This document shows, piece by piece, positions 1 through 8,100 of a stretch of DNA of 34,840 nucleotides (position 1 is the first letter of the stretch; each line of letters opens with the position of its first letter). The notes below the pieces were generated by a model. That model made no database searches, was not told the DNA's origin, and saw only the letters and a program-made list of their open reading frames with translations. The stretch covers positions 1 through 34,840 of the forward strand of contig NZ_SLVM01000033.1 of NCBI RefSeq assembly GCF_004339675.1. The letters are read 5' to 3'. The DNA comes from Rhodovulum steppense (GTDB lineage Bacteria > Pseudomonadota > Alphaproteobacteria > Rhodobacterales > Rhodobacteraceae). The position numbers were made by a program, and so were the translations under genes.

Positions 1-667
1 CTCCCCGGAAGGGCGGTGTTCCGGTCTCGGCTGGCCGCAGAAGCGTCTGGCATGAGTCACGGAAATCCTGACAAAAATAATAAGGCATGGCAAGCGCAAA
101 CTTTGCGCTGTTTCGTTCCCCGGGGCGCAGGCTGAGCCTGCGTCGTGGGACGGGCGGGCCAGCGCGCCCAGGTCCAGATCAGCTGCGACAGGTAGACAAA
201 GGAAGGCATCGAATGCGTCGTGAAGCCGCGCGGCTTGGTCAACTTCTCGGACGCTGCCGCCCAAAGGCCCAGAGGTGGATCTGTTCGAGGCTCTTGAATG
301 GCTAAGAAAGCGGTCATGTCGAAGGGCAATGTCCGCACGGGCCAGATCCCGACTGCCCCGAAAATGGTGTTTCGGGAATCTCTCCGCATGCCGTGCTCTG
401 GTCCATGATCGATGGGGTTGGTGCCCGGTCAACAGAGCGAAGCCTAGACCGCATTGCGGGGCGCATCAGGCGGGACCGCGGGTCGGGTAGGGCGGGAAAC
501 ATATCGGACCTTATCACGATGGGCCGATGCACGGCCAACCCCGACGCGACGTTCAACCGCCAGCGGGGACGGTCGGCGCGGTCATGCCGTTCGCCCAGCA
601 GTAGCGCATCTGACCCCTCCCGCCAGGCGAGCGCCGGTCGCGTGCAAGAGCCAGGGAGACGCCCCGC
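1..667. other. Stretch with no convincing gene
   Basis: All six frames hold only short overlapping open frames of biased composition. None shows a recognisable domain, signal peptide or credible start. A short reading frame open from base 2 ends at a TGA near base 54 and could be the tail of a gene lying to the left, but too little is visible to name it. The stretch ends where the minus-strand HemS-like gene stops. It may be degraded DNA at an island edge; this is inference. Confidence 0.5.
93..142. repeat. Three consecutive perfect palindromes
   Basis: Bases 93-109 form an 8-1-8 inverted repeat (AGCGCAAA/TTTGCGCT), 118-125 is CCCCGGGG, and 126-142 forms another 8-1-8 inverted repeat (CGCAGGCT/AGCCTGCG). 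The first is followed by GTTTCGTT, so it could act as a weak plus-strand terminator for a gene ending near base 54. A REP-like element or recombination site is also possible. The palindromes are seen directly; their role is unknown. Confidence 0.5.
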
Positions 668-1393
668 TCATGCCAACGACGCAGAGATGAGCGTGAGGCC
701 GAGCGGACGACCCTCGGGGCCAATTGCTGCCAGGCCGCGCGGTCCGGTCTGCCAGCGGGCGATGGCTTCGGCGGGGATGTGCAGGCGGAAATCGGGGCTT
801 TCGACGGTGAGATAGCCCATGGTCACGGTGAACCCATCGATGCGGCCATGCCAGTTCTGCCGCAGCCCGATGCGGTCGAGCGTAATCATGACCTTGGCGC
901 CGGTCGCGCAGAGCCGACAGAACGGGTGCCTTGCCGAATCCTCGGGCGTCATGGTCCGCAATGAATCCCGGCGGGCAGGAAGGGACCGGGCCGGGGCGTG
1001 CGCGGGGGTCCTGGAAATACGCGCCAGGGTGCGCTCGAACCGGCCGAGCCCGCCCATCGGCATGGCCGAGAAGAGCCGTTCGCCGCGGATATCGAGGAAA
1101 TCGAGCCGCGGGCGCGCCGCGCCCGGCCAAGGCGGGCCGCGGTCCAGGACCACTGTCGACAGAGCCGCGAGATCGACGATTGCCGCATGGCCCGCACCCT
1201 CGATCCGCGCCGTTCCGCCCGAGCGGACGACGCGGTCCACCGGGCCGATGCGTTCGTGGATCACCCCGGCGGAACTGGCGGTGATACGCATGCGCCCCAT
1301 TCCGGCCAGCCGGGAAAGGACGATTCCGGGCGGCATGCCGTCCAGCCTTTCACAGGGCGGGCGGGATGCCGGGAACGGGGTCAGGTCGGTCAT
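668..1393 (-). CDS. HemS/HmuS-like putative heme-utilisation protein
   Basis: Predicted 241-residue cytoplasmic protein without signal peptide. Two lobes are discernible. Roughly residues 20-125 (RMRITASSAGVIHE, then RLDFLDIRGERLFSAMPMGG) follow the pattern of HemS/ChuX lobes, where a hydrophobic strand pair is followed by a 'FFD..G' strand. Roughly residues 150-240 (VMITLDRIGLRQNWHGRIDG) look like a second, shorter lobe. Known HemS/HmuS proteins are near 345 residues, so this would be a compact or divergent member. Such proteins bind or degrade imported heme. The ATG overlaps the stop of the upstream ABC transporter (ATGA), so it is the last gene of a three-gene operon headed by a hemoglobin-type TonB receptor, which supports the heme assignment. 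The family call rests on pattern matching by eye and is only moderately secure. Confidence 0.5.
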   Translation of the reverse strand: MTDLTPFPASRPPCERLDGMPPGIVLSRLAGMGRMRITASSAGVIHERIGPVDRVVRSGGTARIEGAGHAAIVDLAALSTVVLDRGPPWPGAARPRLDFLDIRGERLFSAMPMGGLGRFERTLARISRTPAHAPARSLPARRDSLRTMTPEDSARHPFCRLCATGAKVMITLDRIGLRQNWHGRIDGFTVTMGYLTVESPDFRLHIPAEAIARWQTGPRGLAAIGPEGRPLGLTLISASLA

Positions 1394-3147
1394 GCGGTCC
1401 TCCTTTCGGAATCTGCGGTCGGGCCAACGGGCAGGATATCATCCAGCGGCAGGCCGACCGGTGCACGGTGGGCGACGATCAGGAAAGCGGTCGCGGGCAG
1501 TTCCGCGACCAGCCATGCCATCAGGTCGGCTTCGAGCGCGGTGTCCATCGCGGCGGTCGCCTCGTCCAGCACCAGCCAGTCGGGGCGCAGGAGCGCGGCG
1601 CGGGCAAGGCCCAGCCGCTGGCGTTCGCCCAGCGAGAGGCCGGACAGTTCATCCGCACGCCCTGCGGCGGCCAGCCTGTGGCCAAGGCCGAGGCGGGTCA
1701 GCACCGCGGCGATGCGCGCGGGGTCGTGACGGGCCGGATCGTCTGGATAGCAGGCGGCTTCCATCAGCCCACCGGTGAAGATCGGCGCACCCGCGGGCAG
1801 CATCAGCCAACGCCCACCGGGCCGGGCGATCCGGCCCTCGCCCCAGCACCAGAGCCCTCCGATGGCGGCGAGCAGCGTGGTCTTGCCCTGCCCCGAGGCG
1901 CCCGAGATCAAGACCCGCGCGCCGGGCGGGATCGCTCGGTCGGGCACCGGGTCCAGCCAGCGGCCTTCGGGCGTCGCCAGCCGCACGCCGTCGAGATGCA
2001 GCGCCCCGTCGGACGACGCATCGCGCCGGATCGCCTGCGGCGCACCGGGCAGCGGCGCGGGCGCGCGGGCGGCCTGCAACAGCCCGTCGAGCCGTTCGCA
2101 GACCGCCACGAAAGCGGCGAGATCGCGATAGGAGAAGATGAACCAGCTGAGCGTGGTCGTGACCTGCGAGAACGCCGAAGCCAACTGCATCAGACCGCCC
2201 AGCGTCACCTGGCCCGCGAAATAGGCGGGCAGCGCGAAGAAGGTGGGCACGCGCAGCACGGTCTGGAAATAGGGCCGGGTGAACAGTCCCTGGATCAGTT
2301 CCGCCCGCATGATCGCCCGCCAATTCGTCACCACGCCCGCGAAGCGGCCATCGAGCCTGCGTCGCTCGGCCGCCTCGCCGCGCGACAGCGCCACGCTGTC
2401 AGCGGTCTCGCGCACCACGCTGTCAGCGGTCTCGCGCAGCTGCACCAGAGCATGGCGGAAATCGGCCTCGCAGCGTTCGCGGGCGAAGTAGAGACCCTTG
2501 AGCGGGCGGCCGAGCGCATGAGTCAGCCCGGTCGCCAGCGCAACGTAGAGCGGCGCGAGCCAGACCATGTAGCGCGGGATCGTGATTTCGATGCCGAACA
2601 GTGTGAAGGCCAGGCCGAAGCCGGACAAAGACCACAGCACCGCGAAGAAGGAGACCAGCGCCACGATCTTCGAGATCAGCTCGAGCGTGAATTCCAGAAG
2701 TCCCTCGACGAACTTGCGGCAATCCTCGGCCACCCGCTGGTCGGGGTTCTCCACGGGATGCGCACCGAAGCCGGGGCGCAACTGCCAGTAGGCGCGGGTG
2801 CCGAGCCACAGATCGAGCGCCAGCGCCGTCAGCCGCGCGCGCCACAGGATCAGCAGCCGCTTGCGCAGCCAGTCCGCGGCAAGCCACGCCGCCGCCGAGG
2901 CGCCGACGAGCAGGAAGAACACCCAAACCTGCGCCAGCGCCGCGGCCCCGTCCAGCGCCTCGAGCGCGTCGAAGAACGCCTTGTTCCAGGCGATGAGACG
3001 GATCGAGATCCAGACACCGAGGAAGTTCAGCGCCAGCACCGTGGCATAAAGCGCGCCGCCGCGCCATCGCCCGGGGCCGGAGGCCGCCAGCCTGGCAAGC
3101 CGACCGGCCCGGGCGAGCGTCGCGCCAAGGACCGCGAGCGTCGACAT
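1390..3147 (-). CDS. SbmA/YddA-type ABC transporter (fused membrane and ATPase domains)
   Basis: 585 residues. The N-terminal half (about 1-350) has several hydrophobic segments and the SbmA_BacA/YddA (COG4178) character: NKAFFDALEALD near the start, YWQLRPGFGAHPVENPDQRVAEDCR in the middle, and a conserved ETADSVALSRGEAAE segment. The C-terminal ATPase carries Walker A GASGQGKTT, signature LSLGERQRL and Walker B WLVLDEATAAMD. Family members move peptides, or in Mycobacterium (Rv1819c) hydrophilic compounds including cobalamin; the substrate here is unknown. It lies 5 bp after the receptor gene stop and overlaps the HemS-like gene, so it probably works with them in the inner membrane. Oddity: a perfect 24-bp tandem duplication (2391-2438) repeats eight residues (RETADSVV) just before the conserved RGE segment. 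The frame is kept, but function could be affected. Confidence 0.85.
   Translation of the reverse strand: MSTLAVLGATLARAGRLARLAASGPGRWRGGALYATVLALNFLGVWISIRLIAWNKAFFDALEALDGAAALAQVWVFFLLVGASAAAWLAADWLRKRLLILWRARLTALALDLWLGTRAYWQLRPGFGAHPVENPDQRVAEDCRKFVEGLLEFTLELISKIVALVSFFAVLWSLSGFGLAFTLFGIEITIPRYMVWLAPLYVALATGLTHALGRPLKGLYFARERCEADFRHALVQLRETADSVVRETADSVALSRGEAAERRRLDGRFAGVVTNWRAIMRAELIQGLFTRPYFQTVLRVPTFFALPAYFAGQVTLGGLMQLASAFSQVTTTLSWFIFSYRDLAAFVAVCERLDGLLQAARAPAPLPGAPQAIRRDASSDGALHLDGVRLATPEGRWLDPVPDRAIPPGARVLISGASGQGKTTLLAAIGGLWCWGEGRIARPGGRWLMLPAGAPIFTGGLMEAACYPDDPARHDPARIAAVLTRLGLGHRLAAAGRADELSGLSLGERQRLGLARAALLRPDWLVLDEATAAMDTALEADLMAWLVAELPATAFLIVAHRAPVGLPLDDILPVGPTADSERRTA
2391..2438. 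repeat. 24-bp perfect tandem duplication inside the ABC transporter gene
   Basis: Bases 2391-2414 and 2415-2438 are identical. Because the unit is a multiple of three, the reading frame survives and eight residues are duplicated (RETADSVVRETADSVA). A single copy restores the usual family spacing before the RGEAAE motif, so one copy is probably a recent slippage insertion. Confidence 0.95.
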
Positions 3148-3151
3148 CGGC

Positions 3152-5416
3152 TCAGAACCTGATATCGAGCGATGCGGTGAAGACCCGTCCGGGCCCGGTC
3201 TGAAGCTCGATCGGATTGGTCCGGGCGGCGGCGGCCGAGGCGGTGGTCGCGTAGCGGGCCGCCGAAGCCTCGAAATAGCGCTGGTCGAACAGGTTCTTCA
3301 CCCCGAGATTCAGCACCGCGGTCTCGGTCACCTCCCAGGCGGCGAAGACGTCGATCACGCCATAACCCGCGGGCTTGAAGTCGTTTGCGCCCGCGGTTTC
3401 ATGCACCCCGGCAGCGAAGGTGCCGACCACGTCGAAGCTCCAGGCGCTGTCGGGCATGTCCCAGCCAAGCCCCAGCGTGGCGGTCAACGGCGGCAGGGTA
3501 TGCGGGGTCTTTGCCGCCCCGGCGCTGACGCGCTGGGTGCCCTTCTGCCAGCTTGCGGCGCCGGTCAGGCGCAGATCGGGGCGGATGTCCCACTCGCCTT
3601 CGATCTCGACGCCCCAGACCCGCACTCGGGACAGGTTGCGATAGGTGTAGGTGGTGGTCCCCGGCGGGTTGTAGAAGCTCTGGATGAAGTCGGTGTAATC
3701 GGCATCGAACAGCGTCACGCCGAAGCCGCCCTGCGCCAACTCGCGCCTGAGCCCGAACTGAAGGCTCTCGACCGCCTCGGGTTTCAGGTCCGGCGCGGGG
3801 ATAAGGTCGAAGAAGGCGCCGGGAACCGAGGTGTAGAGCTGCTGTGCGGTAGGCATCTTGAAGCCCTCGCCGTAATGGCCCCAGACCTGCCAGCCCTCGC
3901 CGAAACGGTAAAGCGCGCCGAGGCTTTTCAGCATCGCCTCGTCCCTGCGGGTGCTCGGTTCGCTGCCGGGCACCTCCTGGTAGTCGGCATTCGGTCGCGG
4001 GTCGATCCTGTAGGTGGCGAACCGCAGGCCCGGGGTCAGTTCCAGCACGCCGTCCATCAGGGTGATCTTGTCCTGAAGGTAGACATCGGCGCGCCGCGTG
4101 TCGGCATTGGCGAAGTTGAAACCGCCCGCGTGCGTCTCGGTGACGGTGCCCTGCGTCAGGTTGCGCACCACGTCGCGGCGGCTGTAATCGGTCTGCGTCC
4201 GGTCGCCATCGAAGCCCCAGGTCAGTTCGTGGCTGGCCGATCCCAGCGTGAAGCGCGAGGTCGCCTGGATGTCGAGTTCTACGAAATCCTCGGAGAAGGA
4301 CAGGTAATCCTCGGTGATGATGGCATCGCCTGTCGCCGAACTCGAGGAACGGACCCCCTTGCGATCATAACTGTGGGGGGTGAAGGCGAGCGTCGTCTTG
4401 ACCTCGTCCACCCAGCCAAGCCGGGCCTGCCAGGAATGTTCCACCGCGATGCGGGTGCGGTCGGTATCCAGATCGCGGTCGTAATTGTTGTTCACCTCGC
4501 CCGTAGGCGTCCCCATCATGTTGTAGACCGGCCCCAGAACGCTGTCGAATTGCACCGCGGTCTCGCGCCGCATGGCATCGACCGAGAATTCCAGCCGGTG
4601 CTCGGCGGTGGGCGTCCAGACCGCCTTGGCCAGCAGACGGGTGGCCGAGATGTCCGTCGGATCGAGCCGGTTGCACGGCGTCGCGCCGAAGCCGACATTG
4701 CGCGGACAGCCGTAGATGCCGCCATCGGCCCGCGCGTTCGACAGCCTGACCTCGCGCGCCTCGGTCCGGGCAAGGCCCAGCATCAGCGACAGGGTCGGCC
4801 CCATCTGTTGCGCGAAACTGGCCGATGCCACGGTCTCGTCGTTCAGGCCGTCAAAGGCGAGCCGTGCGGTGCCGCCCCGCGCGCGGCCCGCCAGAATGTC
4901 CTCGGGGTCGATCGTTTCGACCGCGACGATGCCACCAAGCGCATCCGCCCCCCACAGCACCGAGGCCGGACCGCGCACCACGTCCACCTGTTTCGTGAAG
5001 TTGAAATCCAGATAGTCGCGCGTGCCGTCCTGGATCGCCTCGGCCACACGCGAACCGTCGACCTGCATCTGCACCCGGTTTCCGCCGACACCCCGGATTG
5101 TGAAGCCACCGAAGCTGTTGAACGGGTCGGTGCCGCTGGTTTGGCGTGGCACGGTGATGCCGGGCAGGTAGCGGGTGATCTCCTGCATGTCGTTCAGGCC
5201 GCGGGCCTCGATCTCGTCTCCCTCGACCACCGAGACCGAGCCGGGCAGATCGCGCACCGCGCTGCCCTGCCGGTCGCCGAGCAGCGTGATCGAGCCCAGC
5301 GGAAGCGCACGCTCCTCGGCTCCGGACAGGGTCTGGGCGGCGCCTCCGGCCGCGCAGGAAACAAGGATGGCGGTTGTGGTCAGAAAGCGCGCGCGGCGCC
5401 GTACAGCCGTTGGCAT
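3152..5416 (-). CDS. TonB-dependent hemoglobin/heme-type outer-membrane receptor
   Basis: 754 residues from the chosen ATG at 5416. That start gives a good signal peptide (MPTAVRRRARFLTTTAILVSC, cleavage near GGAAQ) with a GGGGA-like ribosome site upstream; the frame stays open for 34 codons further but without a leader. A plug domain (about residues 40-170) shows GLNDMQEITRYLPGITVPR, FTIRGVGGNRVQMQVDG and VRGPASVLWGADALGG. The barrel contains FKMPTAQQLY and PAPDLKPE, variants of the FRAP and NPNL boxes of heme/hemoglobin receptors, and ends in a C-terminal Phe (SLDIRF). It would import heme or another iron source using TonB energy. First gene of the operon with the SbmA-like transporter and HemS-like protein. 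A candidate -35 (TTGACA) sits at 5518-5513. Family assignment is strong; the exact ligand is inferred. Confidence 0.88.
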   Translation of the reverse strand: MPTAVRRRARFLTTTAILVSCAAGGAAQTLSGAEERALPLGSITLLGDRQGSAVRDLPGSVSVVEGDEIEARGLNDMQEITRYLPGITVPRQTSGTDPFNSFGGFTIRGVGGNRVQMQVDGSRVAEAIQDGTRDYLDFNFTKQVDVVRGPASVLWGADALGGIVAVETIDPEDILAGRARGGTARLAFDGLNDETVASASFAQQMGPTLSLMLGLARTEAREVRLSNARADGGIYGCPRNVGFGATPCNRLDPTDISATRLLAKAVWTPTAEHRLEFSVDAMRRETAVQFDSVLGPVYNMMGTPTGEVNNNYDRDLDTDRTRIAVEHSWQARLGWVDEVKTTLAFTPHSYDRKGVRSSSSATGDAIITEDYLSFSEDFVELDIQATSRFTLGSASHELTWGFDGDRTQTDYSRRDVVRNLTQGTVTETHAGGFNFANADTRRADVYLQDKITLMDGVLELTPGLRFATYRIDPRPNADYQEVPGSEPSTRRDEAMLKSLGALYRFGEGWQVWGHYGEGFKMPTAQQLYTSVPGAFFDLIPAPDLKPEAVESLQFGLRRELAQGGFGVTLFDADYTDFIQSFYNPPGTTTYTYRNLSRVRVWGVEIEGEWDIRPDLRLTGAASWQKGTQRVSAGAAKTPHTLPPLTATLGLGWDMPDSAWSFDVVGTFAAGVHETAGANDFKPAGYGVIDVFAAWEVTETAVLNLGVKNLFDQRYFEASAARYATTASAAAARTNPIELQTGPGRVFTASLDIRF

Positions 5417-5700
5417 GTCAGAATTTCCCCAGGCATTGAGTGCGATGCGCTGGCAGGAAAGGCTGGCGGCGAGAAGGTTAACGCCCCTCTGCATGAAGTA
5501 ACCGACAAAAACTGTCAAGCATTGCGCGACATGGCCGGAATCCCGCGCCGCAGGCCCTTGTCTTTTCCTGGTCAGACCGTCATTAACGATTCCGGCCGAC
5601 AGAAACGCTCGGGTATACCCGGCATCGGCACGAGACTTCGCCAGCCAGATCGCCGCTATGCGTGCCGTCCAGCCATTCGTTCAAAGATGGGGGACGTCGC
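5417..5700. promoter_or_regulatory. Divergent promoter region between two TonB receptor genes
   Basis: 284 bp drive two diverging receptor genes. On the minus strand a TTGACA hexamer lies at 5518-5513; the surrounding GACAAAAACTGTC is a GACA/TGTC inverted repeat. On the plus side a perfect 12-bp palindrome CGGGTATACCCG lies at 5610-5621, about 80 bp before the next gene. Either could be an operator for an iron or heme regulator. No clear Zur-type or ICE-type box is present. Roles are inferred from position. Confidence 0.4.
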
Positions 5701-7650
5701 ATGCACCACACCTCGCGGGGGCTCTTGCTCCTGACCGCCTGCTTCGCGGGCACAACGCTTTCGGCCCAGCAACTCGATCCGGTCTTTCTCGGCACGCTGC
5801 GCATCGAGGGGGCCGAGGCCCAGGCGCTTCTGGGTAATGACCAGATCACCAGCGAAGAAATCGCGCGGCGCAATCCCGCCACGGTGCGCGACGTGTTCGC
5901 GGGCGAATCCTCGGTCTCCGTCAGCGGCGGCGCGGCCATCGCGCAGAAGGTCTTTGTCAACGGGATCGAGGAAAGCCTGCTGTCGATCACTATCGACGGC
6001 GCCCGGCAGAACAAGTCTGCCTTTCACCACACCGGCAACGTGCTGCTGGACCCGGCCCTTCTGAAATCGGTCGAGATCAGCAAGGGGCTGGCGCCCGCCG
6101 ATGCCGGCCCCGGTGCGCTGGCCGGGGCCATCGCCTACCAGACCAAGGACGCCCGCGACCTGCTGGAAGAAGGCGAGAGCTTCGGCGGTCTCATGACCCT
6201 TGGCGCCACCACCAACAGCAAGGACATCCGCAGCACGCTGACGCTGTTCGGTCGTCAGGGGGGTGCGGAGTTCCTGCTGAGCGGGACGCGCCAGACGGGC
6301 AGCGACTACAAGGACGGCAGCGGCAAGACCGTCGAGGGCACCGAGGCCGACCTGACCGACCTGATCGCCAAGCTGGCCTATACCACCGGGTCTGGCAAGC
6401 GGCTGTCCTTTGCCGCGTCGCGGACCGAGGATACCGGGCGCCGCGCCGCGCAGGCAGGACCGGGCGGGCTGTTCTTCACCCGGCCGGACTTTGCCGAGGT
6501 GGTGGGTCGGCCGAACGTGCTGATCGACGGCTATGCGCGGCGCGAATCCTACACCCTGACCTGGACCGACGAGGCCCCCGAGGGCTGGTTCGCCCCGAGC
6601 CTCCAGCTGAGTTACAACGAGCAGGAAATCGACGCTTCGGGCGTCTGGGGGCTGAACACCAGCCTCAGCGGAACGGCCAAGAACGTCTGGCAGCTCGGCA
6701 ACGGCACGCTGACCGCGGGGCTCGATTTCTTCGATGAGACCGCCAAGGGACGGGGACGGGGCACCGGTGCCTTCGCCAGCAGCGGGCAGGAGGAGATGTG
6801 GAATCTCGGCCTTTTCGCCCAGGCCCGACAGGATCTGGGCGCGCGGGTTTCGGTTTCCTACGGCCTGCGCTACGACATCCAGGAATTCGAGGGCGCCGAT
6901 GGCAGCCGGTTCGACGGCAGCGGGCTGAGTGCGAATGGCTCGGTCGATGTGATCCTGACCGACACGCTGACGCTGAATGCGGGGCTTGCTTCCAGTTGGG
7001 GCGGCTATGAGCTGGGCGAGGCGGCGCTGGTCGATTTCGGTGGCGCGTGGAACTATGCGGGCTTCACCACCTCGCGGGCCAATGCCGCGCGGCTGGGGTT
7101 GCGCCATGACAGCGGGCCGTGGTCGGTCAGCGGCGCGCTGTTCCGCACCGAGGTCGACGACATTTCAGCGGTTCTGCCCACGGGCGGGGCGCGCGGCGCG
7201 ACGGCGGACCTCACCTCGACCGGCTTCGAGGGCGCGCTGCGCTGGACCGGGGCGCAGGGCTTTGCCGCGCTGAACTACACCTATGCCGATGTCGAGCTGA
7301 ACGGGGATGCGGTGGGATCGACGGCCTATTATCTGGGCCGCCCGGTCGGGCATGTGATCGCACTGGAAGGCGGCTGGGACGTCAACGACCATTGGCGCGT
7401 CGGCGGGTCGGCCGAGATCGCGCTGAAGAACACCGATACGGCGGTGACGCTGCCGGGCTACGAGGTGGTGAACCTGCATGCCGTCTATACGCCGAAGGCG
7501 CTGGACGGGGTTCAGGTCCGGCTCGATCTGCGCAATGTCCTAGACGCGACCTACGAGGCGCGCAGTTCCGACGGCATCGACGCGGCCAGCGTGATCGCCC
7601 TGACCGAACCGGGGCGCAGCGTCGGACTGACCGCCACATTCCGGTTCTGA
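5701..7650 (+). CDS. TonB-dependent receptor, metal/siderophore type (paralogue A)
   Basis: 649 residues. The ATG at 5701 follows a GGGGG ribosome site and begins a signal peptide (MHHTSRGLLLLTACFAGTTLSAQ). The plug (about residues 45-150) has VRDVFAGESSVSVSGG, QKVFVNGIEESLLSITIDG and the FHH-containing stretch QNKSAFHHTGNVLLDPALLKSVEISKG, followed by DAGPGALAGAIAYQT. A short 22-strand-type barrel ends in TATFRF with C-terminal Phe. The plug motif is shared closely with the receptor at 11806-13800, so the two are paralogues. It faces the heme operon head-to-head and lies upstream of a siderophore importer, which suggests iron-siderophore or heme uptake across the outer membrane. The ligand cannot be read from the sequence. 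Confidence 0.85.
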   Translation: MHHTSRGLLLLTACFAGTTLSAQQLDPVFLGTLRIEGAEAQALLGNDQITSEEIARRNPATVRDVFAGESSVSVSGGAAIAQKVFVNGIEESLLSITIDGARQNKSAFHHTGNVLLDPALLKSVEISKGLAPADAGPGALAGAIAYQTKDARDLLEEGESFGGLMTLGATTNSKDIRSTLTLFGRQGGAEFLLSGTRQTGSDYKDGSGKTVEGTEADLTDLIAKLAYTTGSGKRLSFAASRTEDTGRRAAQAGPGGLFFTRPDFAEVVGRPNVLIDGYARRESYTLTWTDEAPEGWFAPSLQLSYNEQEIDASGVWGLNTSLSGTAKNVWQLGNGTLTAGLDFFDETAKGRGRGTGAFASSGQEEMWNLGLFAQARQDLGARVSVSYGLRYDIQEFEGADGSRFDGSGLSANGSVDVILTDTLTLNAGLASSWGGYELGEAALVDFGGAWNYAGFTTSRANAARLGLRHDSGPWSVSGALFRTEVDDISAVLPTGGARGATADLTSTGFEGALRWTGAQGFAALNYTYADVELNGDAVGSTAYYLGRPVGHVIALEGGWDVNDHWRVGGSAEIALKNTDTAVTLPGYEVVNLHAVYTPKALDGVQVRLDLRNVLDATYEARSSDGIDAASVIALTEPGRSVGLTATFRF

Positions 7651-7657
7651 GCTATGG

Positions 7658-7684
7658 GGGGGCCGTCAGGCCGGTGCGGCCCCC
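7658..7684. terminator. Hairpin between convergent genes
   Basis: GGGGGCCG at 7658-7665 pairs with CGGCCCCC at 7677-7684 across an 11-base loop. It sits between the convergent stops of the TonB receptor and the DUF2218 gene, overlapping the DUF2218 3' end. No T-tract follows, so termination is inferred from position only. Confidence 0.35.
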
Positions 7685-7968
7685 TGCCATTCCATCCGCT
7701 CGAACCCCTCGCGAAAGGCAAAGCGGGCAAGGTGGCTGTCGACGATCCGGCGGGCCTGTTCCAGCGCCTCGGGCGTGTCGGCGGTGACCTGCGCCCGCAA
7801 GCCCTGGGCGTCGGCGCTGAATGTCGCCGGACCGGAGGGCAGCGCGGCGCGACCGCTTGCGGCATCGAACGACACCTCGACCTTGTGGGCGAAATGCCTG
7901 CACAATTGCTGAAGATAGCGGCTGGCATTTGCGGTGGCGAAGGTTCCGGTATCGGCAAGCTGGGGCAT
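7666..7968 (-). CDS. DUF2218 family protein
   Basis: 100 residues, cytoplasmic, no signal peptide. It matches the DUF2218 pattern along its length: TATANASRYLQQLCRHFAHKVEV-like N-terminus (here ATANASRYLQQLCRHFAHK), a central strand region, and RIVDSHLARFAFREGFERMEW at the C-terminus. Function is unknown. In Rhodobacterales and relatives such genes are often found beside iron-siderophore uptake genes, as here, where it diverges from the siderophore importer operon. The start follows CAGGAATG, a weak ribosome site. Conserved aromatic and His residues could bind a ligand, but nothing in the sequence proves this. Confidence 0.85.
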   Translation of the reverse strand: MPQLADTGTFATANASRYLQQLCRHFAHKVEVSFDAASGRAALPSGPATFSADAQGLRAQVTADTPEALEQARRIVDSHLARFAFREGFERMEWQGAAPA

Positions 7969-8100
7969 GGGTCATTCCTGAGTGATTTCCTAAAGATTAG
8001 CCCTTGCCCCCCGACCGGACAAGGCGCTATCGGGGGCAGACAGATCCCGGGCCCTGCCAGCCAGCCGCCAGCCCCCGCCCCCGAACCGAAAGGATTACCG
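7969..8100. promoter_or_regulatory. Divergent promoter region, DUF2218 / siderophore importer
   Basis: 132 bp separate two diverging genes. A small inverted repeat CTAA-AGA-TTAG lies at 7990-8000, in the only AT-rich patch, and is a candidate operator. The importer gene has a good ribosome site (GAAAGGA) before its ATG. No recognised Fur, Irr or Zur consensus was found by eye. Confidence 0.3.

Noticed and set aside
57-815. Several open frames on both strands in the first 800 bases
   Set aside because: They overlap each other, have Arg/Pro-rich shadow composition, no domain and no ribosome site.
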